NCBI RefSeq assembly: GCF_002810445.1
Contig: NZ_NEXS01000003.1
Coordinates: forward strand, 992,001-1,056,000
Source of the DNA: Advenella sp. S44
GTDB taxonomy: Bacteria; Pseudomonadota; Gammaproteobacteria; Burkholderiales; Burkholderiaceae_B
Reading direction: 5' to 3'
Length of the DNA stretch: 64,000 nt
Notes under the pieces: model-generated
What the model was told of the DNA's origin: nothing
The model's database searches: none
What the model saw: the letters and a program-made list of their open reading frames with translations, nothing else
Position numbers and translations under genes: made by a program
Part shown: positions 50,959 through 61,114 of the stretch, in pieces
Position numbering within the stretch: position 1 is the stretch's first letter
How the letters are laid out: the number at the start of each line of letters is the position of its first letter

Positions 50959-52977
50959 ATGAAAACCGGATTTGCCATGAATAATCGAAGTAAGGTCGCA
51001 GCCAGCCTGATTGCGTTGCTAGTGTGGAGCACTGGCGTCTGCGCTCCGTCCGCGCCTATGGAAGAGGGGCGGCAAAACGAAAGCAACTCGGGCGCTCTAC
51101 TGCCAAAGCATGATGACGTAACGATCCTACCCAGCGTTGTGGTGACTGCGACTGCCAATGAAAGGGCTCCCGACAATGTACCTGCCAGTATTGCTGTTGT
51201 CGGGGGCGACGACCTGCGCCGGCGCCCCGTGAACGATCTGGCAGACGCGCTTCGGGGCGCAGAAGGAATCAGTCTGGAAGACGTGGGCCAGGGCCGCCGG
51301 GGTATTTCGATTCGGGGCATGAGCAGCGAACATACCCTGATGCTGGTGGATGGACAGCGAATCAGCGCATCTGCCTCTGCTATTGCGCATTCGGATTTCG
51401 AACTGGGCTGGGTGCCCGCTGAAGCCATCGACCGGCTGGAAGTCGTACGCGGGCCGATGTCTTCCTTATACGGCTCAGAAGCGCTTGGCGGCGTCGTTAA
51501 CGTTATTACTCGTGCGCCGACCGATCACTGGACCGGGTCTTTGAGCAGTTACGCCCTCGCCACCGATCATGGTCTGGGTGGCAACCAATATAAAAACGGA
51601 TTTTACATTGCCGGACCGCTGATACCGGGTCAACTGGGCCTGAGCGCCTGGGGCGAAGTCAGACGCCGTCATATGTTGCACGATGCGTCCAGCCCGGCAC
51701 TAAGCGCCCTGGACCGGCAGCGTGCTGTTACCGGACATCTTGGGCTAAGCTGGACGCCAGACGCACGCCAGCGTATCGACCTGACGATAGATGCGGTTAA
51801 CGAGGATCAGACAGGCTTACACGCCGGAACCCGCAATATTCCGTATCAATCCGACAATGAGATTCAGCGTCGCCGTTACGCTTTTACACATACCGGCCAG
51901 TGGAGCTGGGGAAACAGCCGTGTCCGGCTGTATCGCAGCACACTTGACCGACAGATCTGGCGCAGCGACGGGGATCAGGCCAGCGGCCCCAACCGATTCG
52001 TCGATACTGTCTTCGATACCCAGGCAAGTTTTTCTCCCGTTTCTGCACATCGGCTCACGGTAGGCGGGCAGCTAAGAAGAGAAAGCCTGCAAGATCCGAA
52101 TGTAAACCGTCAGGGAAAGAAAGCGCAGGCCCATCAGGCGTTCTTTGTGCAGGACGAGATGACGCTTGGCAGTCACTGGGAACTGGTGTTGGGCAGCCGT
52201 TTTGACCGACATGATAGTTTCGGTTGGGAGATCAGTCCTCGTGCCTATGTGCTTTTTCACCCGCTGGATGGGTTGGTATTGAAGGCCGGGGTCGGGCGTG
52301 GATTTAAAGCACCTACCCTTAAGCAGTTATCGCCGGAGTTCGAATCCTGGGCAGCGATGGGCGGGCGGGGCGTTATCCGCGGCAATCCCGATTTGCAGCC
52401 GGAAACGAATCTGTCGTACGAACTGGGTGCGACCTATGAGGCTGATAGCTGGTCGGCAGCAGCGACTTTTTTCCATAACAATGTACGCAACTTGATTGAT
52501 ACCGTCAGGCAGCCCACTTGTTTTGCTCCCGGTCGTGTCTGTCTGGCGTACGAAAATGTGGCCAGGGTTCGCTTGCAAGGCGTGGAATTGACTGGTGGCG
52601 CCGATCTTTCCGCAAGTTGGCGACTGGATGCCAACTATACCTATCTGGATGCTCGCGACCGGATAACCGGGGAACCGATGCCCGATCGTTCCCGGCATCG
52701 TGCTAATGCCACATTGGCCTGGAAACCGCTGGCGTCCTTGTCTACGCGTGTGCAGCTTGAGTATATAGGCGCCCAAGTTCGCCAAGACCAGGAAGGCAAG
52801 CGTCCAGGCTATGCAATGTTGCACTGGTATTTGGATTACGACCTGAACCGCAATCTCAGTGTGCAGCTCGGTGTAGAGAACCTGACGGATAAGCGGCTGG
52901 CCAACGATGATATTGGTCTTTTTAGCCGGGCAGACGAGGGGCGGCGCTATTTTGTCGGCATGCGGGTGCAGTTCTGA
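50959..52977 (+). CDS. TonB-dependent receptor of a zinc-uptake operon
   Basis: A 672-residue outer-membrane receptor. Signal peptide to about residue 29; TonB box near ILPSVVVTATANE; plug motifs LADALRGAEGISLEDVGQGR, GISIRGM and VEVVRGPMSSLYGSEALGGV-type (RLEVVRGPMSSLYGSEALGG); the barrel ends GRRYFVGMRVQF. It resembles CirA/ZnuD-like receptors more than siderophore ones. ATG 50959 was preferred; 50977 is possible. It is followed without gap by the CobN-like gene, and the Zur box upstream argues for zinc rather than cobalamin. Confidence 0.88.
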   Translation: MKTGFAMNNRSKVAASLIALLVWSTGVCAPSAPMEEGRQNESNSGALLPKHDDVTILPSVVVTATANERAPDNVPASIAVVGGDDLRRRPVNDLADALRGAEGISLEDVGQGRRGISIRGMSSEHTLMLVDGQRISASASAIAHSDFELGWVPAEAIDRLEVVRGPMSSLYGSEALGGVVNVITRAPTDHWTGSLSSYALATDHGLGGNQYKNGFYIAGPLIPGQLGLSAWGEVRRRHMLHDASSPALSALDRQRAVTGHLGLSWTPDARQRIDLTIDAVNEDQTGLHAGTRNIPYQSDNEIQRRRYAFTHTGQWSWGNSRVRLYRSTLDRQIWRSDGDQASGPNRFVDTVFDTQASFSPVSAHRLTVGGQLRRESLQDPNVNRQGKKAQAHQAFFVQDEMTLGSHWELVLGSRFDRHDSFGWEISPRAYVLFHPLDGLVLKAGVGRGFKAPTLKQLSPEFESWAAMGGRGVIRGNPDLQPETNLSYELGATYEADSWSAAATFFHNNVRNLIDTVRQPTCFAPGRVCLAYENVARVRLQGVELTGGADLSASWRLDANYTYLDARDRITGEPMPDRSRHRANATLAWKPLASLSTRVQLEYIGAQVRQDQEGKRPGYAMLHWYLDYDLNRNLSVQLGVENLTDKRLANDDIGLFSRADEGRRYFVGMRVQF

Positions 52978-55900
52978 TGCGATTATTACGAATCATACTG
53001 CACATGTGTTATTACCTGTTCATCGGCTTGGCAAGTCTTGCCCCTGTCTGCGTGTCTGCTAGTCCAGTGGTGCAGGTCCTGCACAATAGTTTTGTCTCGG
53101 CAGAAAAGTTCCGGCACCTGCAGTCTTTGGCCGCAGGGCAGGGATTGCGATTGCAGCATCAGAATGTTGAGTCCGCATCGCCACAGGCGTTAAGTGCAGC
53201 CGTCGCTGACGCGGCACTTACCGTGCTGGATGTGCCCCGCCCGGGTGACCGGTCAATGGTCGAGCAACGGCTGGCACAAGCACTAAATCAGCACAAGAGC
53301 CGCGCTGCGACCCGCTTGACAGTTGGCGGCGGCCAGCCCGCCTGGCACGGCCTGGCGGCGCCCGTGGGTGAGGTATTGGCTGAACTTTATGTGGCAGGCG
53401 GTCAAGCCAATTATTCACGTTTTTTCACGTTGCTCAGATCAATTCATGAAGGCGTGGCGCCATCCCCAGATTTGCTGGCGCCACCTGAAAAACCGCCTGC
53501 CACAGGTTTTTATCATCCGCAAGCACCACATACCCTGGACAATATACAGTCCTATCTGAATTGGTATGCGTCTGCGGTTTCCGCCTCAGTCAAAGGGCCT
53601 ACTTCCATGGGCCGGGTCGCGTTTTTAATTTCCCGACAAATGGTGACCGGTTTCGTGACCAGCGAAGTAGATGCGCTGATTCGCCGTAGTGAGGCTGCCG
53701 GCTTGTTGCCTATCGTTTTCTGGGCTGATGCTGACGATCCGAAAGGATTTCAGGCAGCATTGCAAAACGCTGGCGTGGATGTGCTGGTTAACTTGACGCA
53801 TATGCGAGGCGGCGCCCGGCGCACGCGTGATTTCAAGGCGTTGAATGTCCCGGTGATTCAGACACTGCATTTTCGCGAGGGCGACGCAGCGGACTGGCCA
53901 GCCGCAGCCAGTGGCGTTAACGCACGTACTGCCGCAGTTTTCCTGGCGGGGCCCGAAGGGTGGGGCGTTAGCGATCCGTTGGTGCTGTCTGCTGCAACTG
54001 CGGGCGTAGACAAACTGCTGCCGCAACAAGCGGAAGCTTTGATCGGTAAATTGCAAGCTTTGGTGGCCTTGCGACACACAAGCGCTGCAGACAAACGACT
54101 GGCGCTAATGTTCTGGAACTACCCGGCCGGTGAAAAAAACCTGGGCGCATCCCATCTGAATGTGCCTCGCAGTATTGTTTCTATTCAGCGTGCATTGGCG
54201 CAGCAGGGTTATGCGGTGGGCGATCCCGTAAGCGAAAGCGAGGTCATCGAGAAAGGCCAGCGTATGTTGGGCGCCCTGTATGGCAGCGTATCGCTGGATG
54301 CATTACTGACAGAAGATCTGGCGGCGCTGTATCCGCTGGCTGACTATGAAAGCTGGCTCTTGAGCCTGCCCGAGGAGCGGCAGACACAATTGCGCCATCA
54401 GGGCCCGCCTGGTGAACATCGTGCGATAAGATTAATCGATGGCCAGCGCTACTTCGTCATTCCCAGGTGGAAGATTGGGCACCTGCTGGTCATGCCGCAA
54501 ATGCCGCGGCATCCTGATGCGGCCAGGCATTACCATGACACCGCGAGCGTACCCGACCATCTGTATATGGCCGCTTACCGGTATGTACAAAAACAGTATG
54601 CCGCCCATGCGCTCATTCATCTGGGCACGCATGGTACGCAGGAGTGGCTGCCTGGCAAGGATCGGGGCCTGGCGGCCAGCGACTATCCCTGGCTGGCTGT
54701 GGGTAGCATGCCAGTGTTCTATCCCTATATTCAGGATAACGTTGGCGAAGCCATCCAGGCCAAGCGGCGCGGGCGGGCAGTGACGATCAGTCATCAGACG
54801 CCTCCGTTTGCGCCTGCCGGACTATACGACCAGATGCGCGATCTGCACCACCTGATTCATGAGTATCAGCAGCTTGATGAAGGGGCCGTTCGTCAACAAG
54901 TGGCCTCGCATATCCTGGAGGCGGCGTTCGAGGCGAATCTGCATCGGGATCTGGGTTGGAGTAATGAGCAGGCCGAACGAGATTTTCCGGGCTTTATTCA
55001 GGCAGTCCATGACCAGTTGCATGAATTGGCGCGGACCGCCATGCCGCTTGGACTACATACTTTTGGGCAGCCGGCGAGCGACGAGCACCGGGCCAGCACG
55101 ATCATGCAACAGCTCGCAGATCCATTCTATGCAGCCGTGGGGATCGACAGGCAAGAGCTGTTTGCCCAGGATCACAAGGACCTGAACAATAATCCTGCCT
55201 ATCTTGCAGTACGTCAGTTGCTCAATGCGGACCGACAGCCTGCGGTGTCTGAGCCAATTGCCGCCTTTGCCGATCGCGCCAGGGAGCAGGACCGGCGTTT
55301 ACGCGACACCCAGGAAAATGAGGCTTTGCTGGCTGGCCTGGCAGGCCGATTCATTGAGCCGGGCGCCGGCGGCGATCCCGTGCGCAACCCGGATGTCATG
55401 AGCGGACGCAATTTATATGCCTTCGAGGCCGATAAGGTCCCCGCCAAATCAGCTTATGATTCGGCTGCTACGGCATATGACCAACTTGTTCAGGCATTCC
55501 GTTCCGCACATGGCGGCCAGTGGCCGCGCAAACTGGCATTCAGCTTGTGGTCGTCCGAGGCGATTCGTCACTTGGGAATGACCGAGGCACAAATTCTGCA
55601 CGCGCTTGGCTTACGTCCGGTCTGGGACGCAGGTGGACGTGTCACTGCGCTGGATATTATTCCGCGTAGCGAACTGGGCCGGCCCCGCACCGATGTCGTG
55701 ATTCAGATTACCGGCGTATATCGCGACCAGTTCGACAGTTTTATCCGCCTGCTGGATGACGCCCTGGCGCGGCTGGCCACATTGGACGAGCCTGGTAATC
55801 CGATTATTGCCAACAATAAGCGTATTGCTGCCTCTTTGCATGAAGCGGGGATGCCATTGGAGCAGGCAGCCGCCGCGGCCAGCGCACGTATTTTTGGCAA

Positions 55901-56915
55901 CGCCCCGGGGCAGTACGGCACGGGCGTGCCCGATCTGGCCTTGCGCTCTACCGAATGGAATGATGACGCCGAACTGGCGCAGCGCTTTCTGGCTAGCAGC
56001 AAATACGCATACGGCAGCCAGCAGTGGGGCAGCGCCCCGGCAAAAGCCAATCTGCTGGCGCAGCAGCTGCGCGGCACACAGGCCGCCATTATGTCGCGGT
56101 CCTCCAATCTTCATGGGGTGCTCTCAACCGACCATCCGTTTGAGTTTCTGGGGGGATTGTCGTCGGCCGTGCGGCATCTTGACGGCCAGGCCCCGCAACT
56201 GCTGATTTCGGATTTGCGCGACGGCCAGGTAAAAACGACCGGATTGCCGCGCTTTCTTGCCAACGAGATGCGCGCGCGTTATCTGAACCCGCAATGGATA
56301 GCTTCCATGCAGCAGGAAGGGTATGCCGGTACGCTGCAAGTGCTCAATGTCACGAACAATCTATTTGGCTGGCAGGTCATGGACCCGGAAGCGGTGCGAG
56401 ACGACCAATGGCAGGCCATGTTCGATACCTATGTCAATGATACGCGGGACCTGGGCACCAAAGAGTGGTTCGAGCAGCACAATCCGACGGCGCAGGCGCA
56501 GATACTCGAACGGATGGCAGAAGCCATGCGCAAAGGGTACTGGGATGCATCGGAGCAGACGCAGCGCGAACTTGTCCAGCGCTGGCAACAACTGGCTGAA
56601 CAGTTCGACGTTCAGACTGGAGCCCAGCAGACGCGCCGCTATATTGCCGAGCTTGCACAGGGATTTGGCTTGAACTCCGGAACGGCGCCCGACATGGACA
56701 CCGCTGCACCCGCCGAGCCCTTGCCCGAAAGCCAGGCGCCGGCGGGGCAGCAATTAGAAGCGGTGCAAGGCCAGGTGCTGGAGCGGGTGCAAGTGTCGCC
56801 CGAGCCTTCATCCGAGACTTCACGGGTATTGCTTCTGTTGCTGTTTGTCGCCATGGCGGGTGCAGTGCGGCAATGGCGCGCCGGCCGTGCGCCCGAGCGC
56901 GTGATACCGATTTGA
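52977..56915 (+). CDS. CobN-like chelatase subunit with export signal and membrane anchor
   Basis: A 1312-residue protein related to CobN, the large subunit of cobaltochelatase (PLYGSVSLDALLTEDLAALY; GTHGTQEWLPGKDRGLAASD; NNLFGWQVMDPEAV; AIMSRSSNLHGVLSTDHPFE). Unlike cytoplasmic CobN it has a signal peptide (residues 1-29, ending VSAS) and a C-terminal membrane span (VLLLLLFVAMAGAV) with a short basic tail, so it should be periplasmic and tethered. The start ATG overlaps the receptor stop (TGATG). No CobS/CobT ATPase partners occur; the ExbB/D-like genes next may supply energy instead. Confidence 0.9.
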   Translation: MRLLRIILHMCYYLFIGLASLAPVCVSASPVVQVLHNSFVSAEKFRHLQSLAAGQGLRLQHQNVESASPQALSAAVADAALTVLDVPRPGDRSMVEQRLAQALNQHKSRAATRLTVGGGQPAWHGLAAPVGEVLAELYVAGGQANYSRFFTLLRSIHEGVAPSPDLLAPPEKPPATGFYHPQAPHTLDNIQSYLNWYASAVSASVKGPTSMGRVAFLISRQMVTGFVTSEVDALIRRSEAAGLLPIVFWADADDPKGFQAALQNAGVDVLVNLTHMRGGARRTRDFKALNVPVIQTLHFREGDAADWPAAASGVNARTAAVFLAGPEGWGVSDPLVLSAATAGVDKLLPQQAEALIGKLQALVALRHTSAADKRLALMFWNYPAGEKNLGASHLNVPRSIVSIQRALAQQGYAVGDPVSESEVIEKGQRMLGALYGSVSLDALLTEDLAALYPLADYESWLLSLPEERQTQLRHQGPPGEHRAIRLIDGQRYFVIPRWKIGHLLVMPQMPRHPDAARHYHDTASVPDHLYMAAYRYVQKQYAAHALIHLGTHGTQEWLPGKDRGLAASDYPWLAVGSMPVFYPYIQDNVGEAIQAKRRGRAVTISHQTPPFAPAGLYDQMRDLHHLIHEYQQLDEGAVRQQVASHILEAAFEANLHRDLGWSNEQAERDFPGFIQAVHDQLHELARTAMPLGLHTFGQPASDEHRASTIMQQLADPFYAAVGIDRQELFAQDHKDLNNNPAYLAVRQLLNADRQPAVSEPIAAFADRAREQDRRLRDTQENEALLAGLAGRFIEPGAGGDPVRNPDVMSGRNLYAFEADKVPAKSAYDSAATAYDQLVQAFRSAHGGQWPRKLAFSLWSSEAIRHLGMTEAQILHALGLRPVWDAGGRVTALDIIPRSELGRPRTDVVIQITGVYRDQFDSFIRLLDDALARLATLDEPGNPIIANNKRIAASLHEAGMPLEQAAAAASARIFGNAPGQYGTGVPDLALRSTEWNDDAELAQRFLASSKYAYGSQQWGSAPAKANLLAQQLRGTQAAIMSRSSNLHGVLSTDHPFEFLGGLSSAVRHLDGQAPQLLISDLRDGQVKTTGLPRFLANEMRARYLNPQWIASMQQEGYAGTLQVLNVTNNLFGWQVMDPEAVRDDQWQAMFDTYVNDTRDLGTKEWFEQHNPTAQAQILERMAEAMRKGYWDASEQTQRELVQRWQQLAEQFDVQTGAQQTRRYIAELAQGFGLNSGTAPDMDTAAPAEPLPESQAPAGQQLEAVQGQVLERVQVSPEPSSETSRVLLLLLFVAMAGAVRQWRAGRAPERVIPI

Positions 56916-56963
56916 TCTGCAGCCATCGCCATTTTCTCTTTTACCGTTTTCCGAGACCGTCTT

Positions 56964-57473
56964 ATGGACTTTTTTGCCAATATCGAACAGCTGCTTTACG
57001 CCGTTTCCCGTGTTTTTCTTATGCCGATCCTGTTTCTGATCGTCTTGTCGCTGCTTTATGCAGTTGCAATGCTGGGCGCTTTCCTGGTCGAAGGCTGGCA
57101 ACGGCGGGGGCAGGGCAGTGCAGACCGACTGGTGATGCAGGCCAGGCACTATTTACAGCGTCAGGTGATTACGTCGGCCGATTTGGAGCTGTACATCTTG
57201 AAGCGGCTGGAATGGCTGCGCATTGTGTCGCGCACTGCGCCAATGCTGGGCCTGATTGCGACCATGATCCCGATGGGGCCGGCTTTACTGGCACTGGGCA
57301 ATGGCGATGCGACTGAAGTGGGTAAAAACATGGTGGCGGCATTCTCGGCCGTTATTCTCGCCCTGCTGGCTGCCAGCCTTTGCTTTTTCATCCTTATAAT
57401 ACGCCGCCGCTGGCTGCTGCAGGATCTGCATCAAGCTGAACGCAGTATGCTCTCTCAAGAGGAGTCTGCCTGA
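56964..57473 (+). CDS. TolQ/ExbB-like proton channel protein
   Basis: A 169-residue inner-membrane protein with three spans: about residues 15-38, 84-104 (MLGLIATMIPMGPALLALGNG) and 118-140. The TAPMLGLIATMIPMGPAL region is the MotA/TolQ/ExbB core. It should form a proton-driven motor with the DUF2149 protein, with which it shares one base (stop and start overlap). It is shorter than true TolQ. Confidence 0.9.
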   Translation: MDFFANIEQLLYAVSRVFLMPILFLIVLSLLYAVAMLGAFLVEGWQRRGQGSADRLVMQARHYLQRQVITSADLELYILKRLEWLRIVSRTAPMLGLIATMIPMGPALLALGNGDATEVGKNMVAAFSAVILALLAASLCFFILIIRRRWLLQDLHQAERSMLSQEESA

Positions 57474-57799
57474 TGCGCTTTCTTGACGACGACGACACCG
57501 ATCCGATGCTCTCGGTGGTCAATCTCATTGATCTGTTCCTGGTGATCATCGGGCTGTTGATGATTATCATTGCCCAGAATCCGCTGGGCCCGTTAGCCAG
57601 TGAAAACGCAGTCCTTGTGGAAAACCCGGGCCAATCTGATATGCGCATCACAATCAAAGAAGGCAAGGAGCTGACACGCTACGAATCCAGCGGCAAAGTT
57701 GGTCAGGGGCAGGGTGCACGCGCGGGCGTAACGTACCGTCTGGATGACGGGCGGATGATTTATATTCCCGAAGATAAGGAAAAGCCAGCAAACAAGTAG
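57473..57799 (+). CDS. DUF2149 protein, ExbD/TolR-like
   Basis: A 108-residue protein with one membrane span at about residues 16-36 (LSVVNLIDLFLVIIGLLMII) containing an aspartate where ExbD and TolR have the essential proton-carrying acid. The C-terminal domain is periplasmic. The DPMLSVVNLIDLFLV pattern is typical of DUF2149. It is the partner of the TolQ-like channel and last gene of the Zur-boxed operon. Confidence 0.88.
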   Translation: MRFLDDDDTDPMLSVVNLIDLFLVIIGLLMIIIAQNPLGPLASENAVLVENPGQSDMRITIKEGKELTRYESSGKVGQGQGARAGVTYRLDDGRMIYIPEDKEKPANK

Positions 57800-57950
57800 T
57801 GTGAGCGATGGTGCACTGAGTCAGTTTGGCGAGACTATTTCCAATAAAAATTAATTGATCCAAGGGTAAACCCCTATTTGCATACCTATGCAAGAAATCG
57901 AACATAAGGTCAATTCCATTTTTTATAGCCATGCCAAAGACCAAACCATT

Positions 57951-59270
57951 ATGATCCAATACCTGAAACGCGGCCGCTCGGCACAAGTCAAAACCGATGA
58001 TGATGCGAAGGTGCGCGCCACTGTCGAAGACATTATTCGTCATATCGAACAAGACGGGGACGAAGCTGTCCGCCAGTACAGCCGCAAGTTCGACAATTGG
58101 GACCCGGAAGACTTCCGGCTGTCTCGTGACCAGATTGCCGCAGCGCGCAAGCAACTGTCTGCGCGCGAGATCGAGGATATCGCTTTTGCCCAGGAACAAG
58201 TTCGCAATTTCGCGCAAATTCAGCGTGATTCCATGAAGGATGTGGAAGTGGAGACATATCCCGGCGTCGTGTTAGGCCATAAGCACATCCCAATGAATGC
58301 GGTGGGCTGTTATATTCCCGGCGGCAAGTACCCCTTGCTGGCATCTGCCCATATGAGTGTGCTGACCGCAAAAGTGGCGGGCGTCAAGCGCGTGGTGTCT
58401 ACCGCGCCACCGTATCAGGGCAATCCGCATCCAGCCATTGTGACGGCGATGGACATGGCAGGCGCTGACGAAATTCTGGTGCTTGGGGGCGTGCAGGCCG
58501 TTGTGGCCATGGCAGTTGGCACACCCAGCGTCGCCCCGGTGGATATGCTGGTCGGGCCTGGCAATATGTTCGTGGCCGAGGCCAAGCGCCAGTTGTATGG
58601 TCGCGTGGGTATCGACCTGTTTGCCGGGCCCACCGAAACGCTGGTGATTGCCGATGATAGTGTCGACGGCCAGTTGTGCGCCGTTGACCTTCTCGGCCAG
58701 GCAGAGCATGGCCCGACCTCGCCAGCCGTATTGCTGACCACCAGCGAAAAGCTGGCGCGCGACACGCTGGCCGAGATCGAACGCCAATTGACGATACTGC
58801 CCACGGCCGCCATTGCCCGGCAAAGCTGGGACGATTGCGGTGAAGTTATTCTCTGCGATACGGATGAAGAAATGCTTCGTGTGGCCGATGAACTGGCTTT
58901 TGAACATGTGCAAGTGATGACCCACGACGTGGATTATTTCCTCAAAAACATGACGAACTATGGCGCGCTGTTCCTGGGGCCACGTACCAACGTGAGTTTC
59001 GGCGACAAGGTCATCGGCACCAATCATACGCTACCTACTAACCGCAACGCTCGCTATACCGGTGGTTTGTGGGTTGGCAAGTTTCTGAAGACCTGCACGT
59101 ATCAGCGCGTGCTCACCGATGAGGCCAGCGTGACCATGGGCGAGTATTGTTCGCGCTTGTGTCATATGGAAAATTTTGCGGGCCACGGTGAGCAGGCAAA
59201 CATCCGGGTGCGTCGTTATGGCAATCGTCCCGAGTTGCCTTGGTATGAACCGGTAAGGGATCAGGCATGA
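57951..59270 (+). CDS. Histidinol-dehydrogenase-like enzyme, HpsN-like
   Basis: A 439-residue NAD-dependent dehydrogenase of the HisD superfamily. Zinc and catalytic positions are kept: [10 protein letters not shown] (Gln, His), FEHVQVMT (Glu, His), [14 protein letters not shown] (Asp) and [10 protein letters not shown] (Glu, His). Its neighbours are not histidine genes, so a paralogue such as sulfopropanediol 3-dehydrogenase HpsN is more likely. ATG 57951 is favoured ([10 protein letters not shown] is a typical opening), although the frame is open to 57888; neither has a strong ribosome-binding site. Overlaps the SDR gene by four bases. Confidence 0.8.
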   Translation: MIQYLKRGRSAQVKTDDDAKVRATVEDIIRHIEQDGDEAVRQYSRKFDNWDPEDFRLSRDQIAAARKQLSAREIEDIAFAQEQVRNFAQIQRDSMKDVEVETYPGVVLGHKHIPMNAVGCYIPGGKYPLLASAHMSVLTAKVAGVKRVVSTAPPYQGNPHPAIVTAMDMAGADEILVLGGVQAVVAMAVGTPSVAPVDMLVGPGNMFVAEAKRQLYGRVGIDLFAGPTETLVIADDSVDGQLCAVDLLGQAEHGPTSPAVLLTTSEKLARDTLAEIERQLTILPTAAIARQSWDDCGEVILCDTDEEMLRVADELAFEHVQVMTHDVDYFLKNMTNYGALFLGPRTNVSFGDKVIGTNHTLPTNRNARYTGGLWVGKFLKTCTYQRVLTDEASVTMGEYCSRLCHMENFAGHGEQANIRVRRYGNRPELPWYEPVRDQA

Positions 59271-60034
59271 TTGAGCTGCCTACATGCCCGGATTTTCGGG
59301 TGGATGGCAAGCGTGCGCTGGTGACCGGCGGTAGCAGTGGTATCGGGCTGGCTGCGGCGACGGCGTTAGGCCGCGCCGGTGCCCATGTCACCCTGGCGGC
59401 GCGCCGCAGCGCCGAACTGGGAAACGCGTGCGCAGCCTTGCGTGACAGCCAAATCTCCTGTGATTTCGTGGTGCTGGACGTCACGCAGTCTGCAGATGTC
59501 GATGCCGCCATTGCCAATGCGTTGCCGTACGATATTCTGGTGAACAACGCCGGAATGAACCGGCCGGTGCCGCTGATTGAGCAGAATGACGATGAGATTG
59601 ATCAGGTGTTCGAGGTGAACGTCAAGGCGGCATTCTACACCAGCCGGGCAGTGGCGCGACGCCTGTTGGCGGCCAACCGTCCCGGTTCCATTATCAATAT
59701 ATCGTCGCAGATGGGGCATGTAGGCAGTCCAGGCCGAGTGCTGTATTGTGCCAGCAAACACGCCATGGAAGGCATGACCAAAGCCCTGGCGTGGGAGCTG
59801 GGTGCAAAGAATATCCGCGTCAATTCCATCTGCCCGACCTTTATTGAAACACCGATGACGGCAGCAATGTTCGATAAACCCGGCTTCAGACAATGGGTTT
59901 GCGAAAGAATTGCCCTGGGCCGCCTGGGCCGGGTTGATGAAGTGATGGGGGCAGTCGTATTTCTGGCCAGCAGCGCGTCCAGTCTGATGACAGGCAGCGC
60001 ACTGATGCTGGACGGAGGGTGGACCGCAGCATGA
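59267..60034 (+). CDS. SDR-family oxidoreductase
   Basis: A 255-residue short-chain dehydrogenase. The cofactor loop is [20 protein letters not shown] follows, and the catalytic Ser and Tyr-x-x-x-Lys are in [12 protein letters not shown] and [11 protein letters not shown]. It probably oxidises a hydroxyl in the same compound as the HisD-like enzyme. It shares four-base overlaps with both flanking genes. Confidence 0.92.
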   Translation: MIELPTCPDFRVDGKRALVTGGSSGIGLAAATALGRAGAHVTLAARRSAELGNACAALRDSQISCDFVVLDVTQSADVDAAIANALPYDILVNNAGMNRPVPLIEQNDDEIDQVFEVNVKAAFYTSRAVARRLLAANRPGSIINISSQMGHVGSPGRVLYCASKHAMEGMTKALAWELGAKNIRVNSICPTFIETPMTAAMFDKPGFRQWVCERIALGRLGRVDEVMGAVVFLASSASSLMTGSALMLDGGWTAA

Positions 60035-61047
60035 AAACCGCAGTGCGCGCACAAGATGTGGCCGATCTGGCCAACGTGTCGCAATCGGCCGTCAGCCGCA
60101 CGTTTACGCCGGGCGCCAGTGTGTCCGAGAGCACTCGCAAGAAGGTGCTCGCGGCCGCGCAACGCCTGGGCTACCGGCCAAACGCCCTGGCACGCAGTCT
60201 GATCACGCGGCAAAGCCGTATCGTGGCGCTGGTGATGAGCTATCTGGAAAACCAGTTTTATCCGTTGGTCATTGAAAAGCTGTCCCAGCAACTCCAAAAG
60301 AAAGGCTATCACGTACTGATGTTCATTGCAGACATCGACGAGGGTGCCGATGGCGTGCTGGCTGATATTCTGCAATATCAGGTGGACGGCATTGTCATGG
60401 CTTCTACCATGTTGTCGCCGACGCTGGCAAAAAGCTGCTCGGATGTGGGGGTACCCGTGGTGCAGTTCAACCGCATTTCGGACCTGGGCGGATTAACGCG
60501 TTATGCGACCAGTTCCGTGACCTCTGACAATGCGGCGGGAGGTCGACTGGCAGCGCAATTGTTGCTGGCAAGAGGCTATGGGCGAATCGCATTTCTGGCT
60601 GGACTGGAGGATTCATCGACCAGTCTGGAGCGTGAGCGTGGGTTTACGCAGGCGCTTGCCGAGTCAGGCATGGGAATCGCTTATCGTGACACGGGCCACT
60701 ACAGCTTCGCCGGAGCGCAGGACGCGACGCGGCGTTTGTTTGACCGCACCGAGCGCCCCGATGCTGTATTCGTTGCCAATGATCACATGGCAATCGCCGC
60801 AATGGATGTGTTGCGCCTGGAATTTGGCTTGCGTGTACCGCAGGACGTAGGCGTGATCGGCTTTGACGATGTGCCCCAGGCATCCTGGGGCGCGTACCAA
60901 CTGACTACGGTCTCTCAGCGGGTGGAGCCTATGGTCGACGCGACGGTCGAGCTATTACTGGAGCAAATGTGCGGTGAAGTTCGCGCGCGCGAGATCGTGG
61001 TTCCCTGTAGCCTGGTGGAAAGAAAAACCGTCAGGCCCGCTGCCTGA
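60031..61047 (+). CDS. LacI-family transcriptional regulator
   Basis: A 338-residue repressor. Residues 1-50 hold the LacI headpiece (DVADLANVSQSAVSRTFTPG, then RKKVLAAAQRLGYRPN); a sugar-binding-like domain follows, ending VIGFDDVPQASWGAYQLTTV. It is within the operon rather than divergent from it, overlapping the SDR by four bases, so it probably regulates its own operon. Confidence 0.92.
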   Translation: MKTAVRAQDVADLANVSQSAVSRTFTPGASVSESTRKKVLAAAQRLGYRPNALARSLITRQSRIVALVMSYLENQFYPLVIEKLSQQLQKKGYHVLMFIADIDEGADGVLADILQYQVDGIVMASTMLSPTLAKSCSDVGVPVVQFNRISDLGGLTRYATSSVTSDNAAGGRLAAQLLLARGYGRIAFLAGLEDSSTSLERERGFTQALAESGMGIAYRDTGHYSFAGAQDATRRLFDRTERPDAVFVANDHMAIAAMDVLRLEFGLRVPQDVGVIGFDDVPQASWGAYQLTTVSQRVEPMVDATVELLLEQMCGEVRAREIVVPCSLVERKTVRPAA

Positions 61048-61114
61048 CGAATAATGACTTAAACGTGAAGTCGCGTGCGATTTTGCTCGTGACTCAAAAA
61101 TTGGAAATTTTAAT

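Noticed and set aside
57951-59270. Genuine hisD of histidine biosynthesis
   Set aside because: No other his genes adjoin; SDR, LacI, Bug and aldolase neighbours point to a catabolic paralogue.
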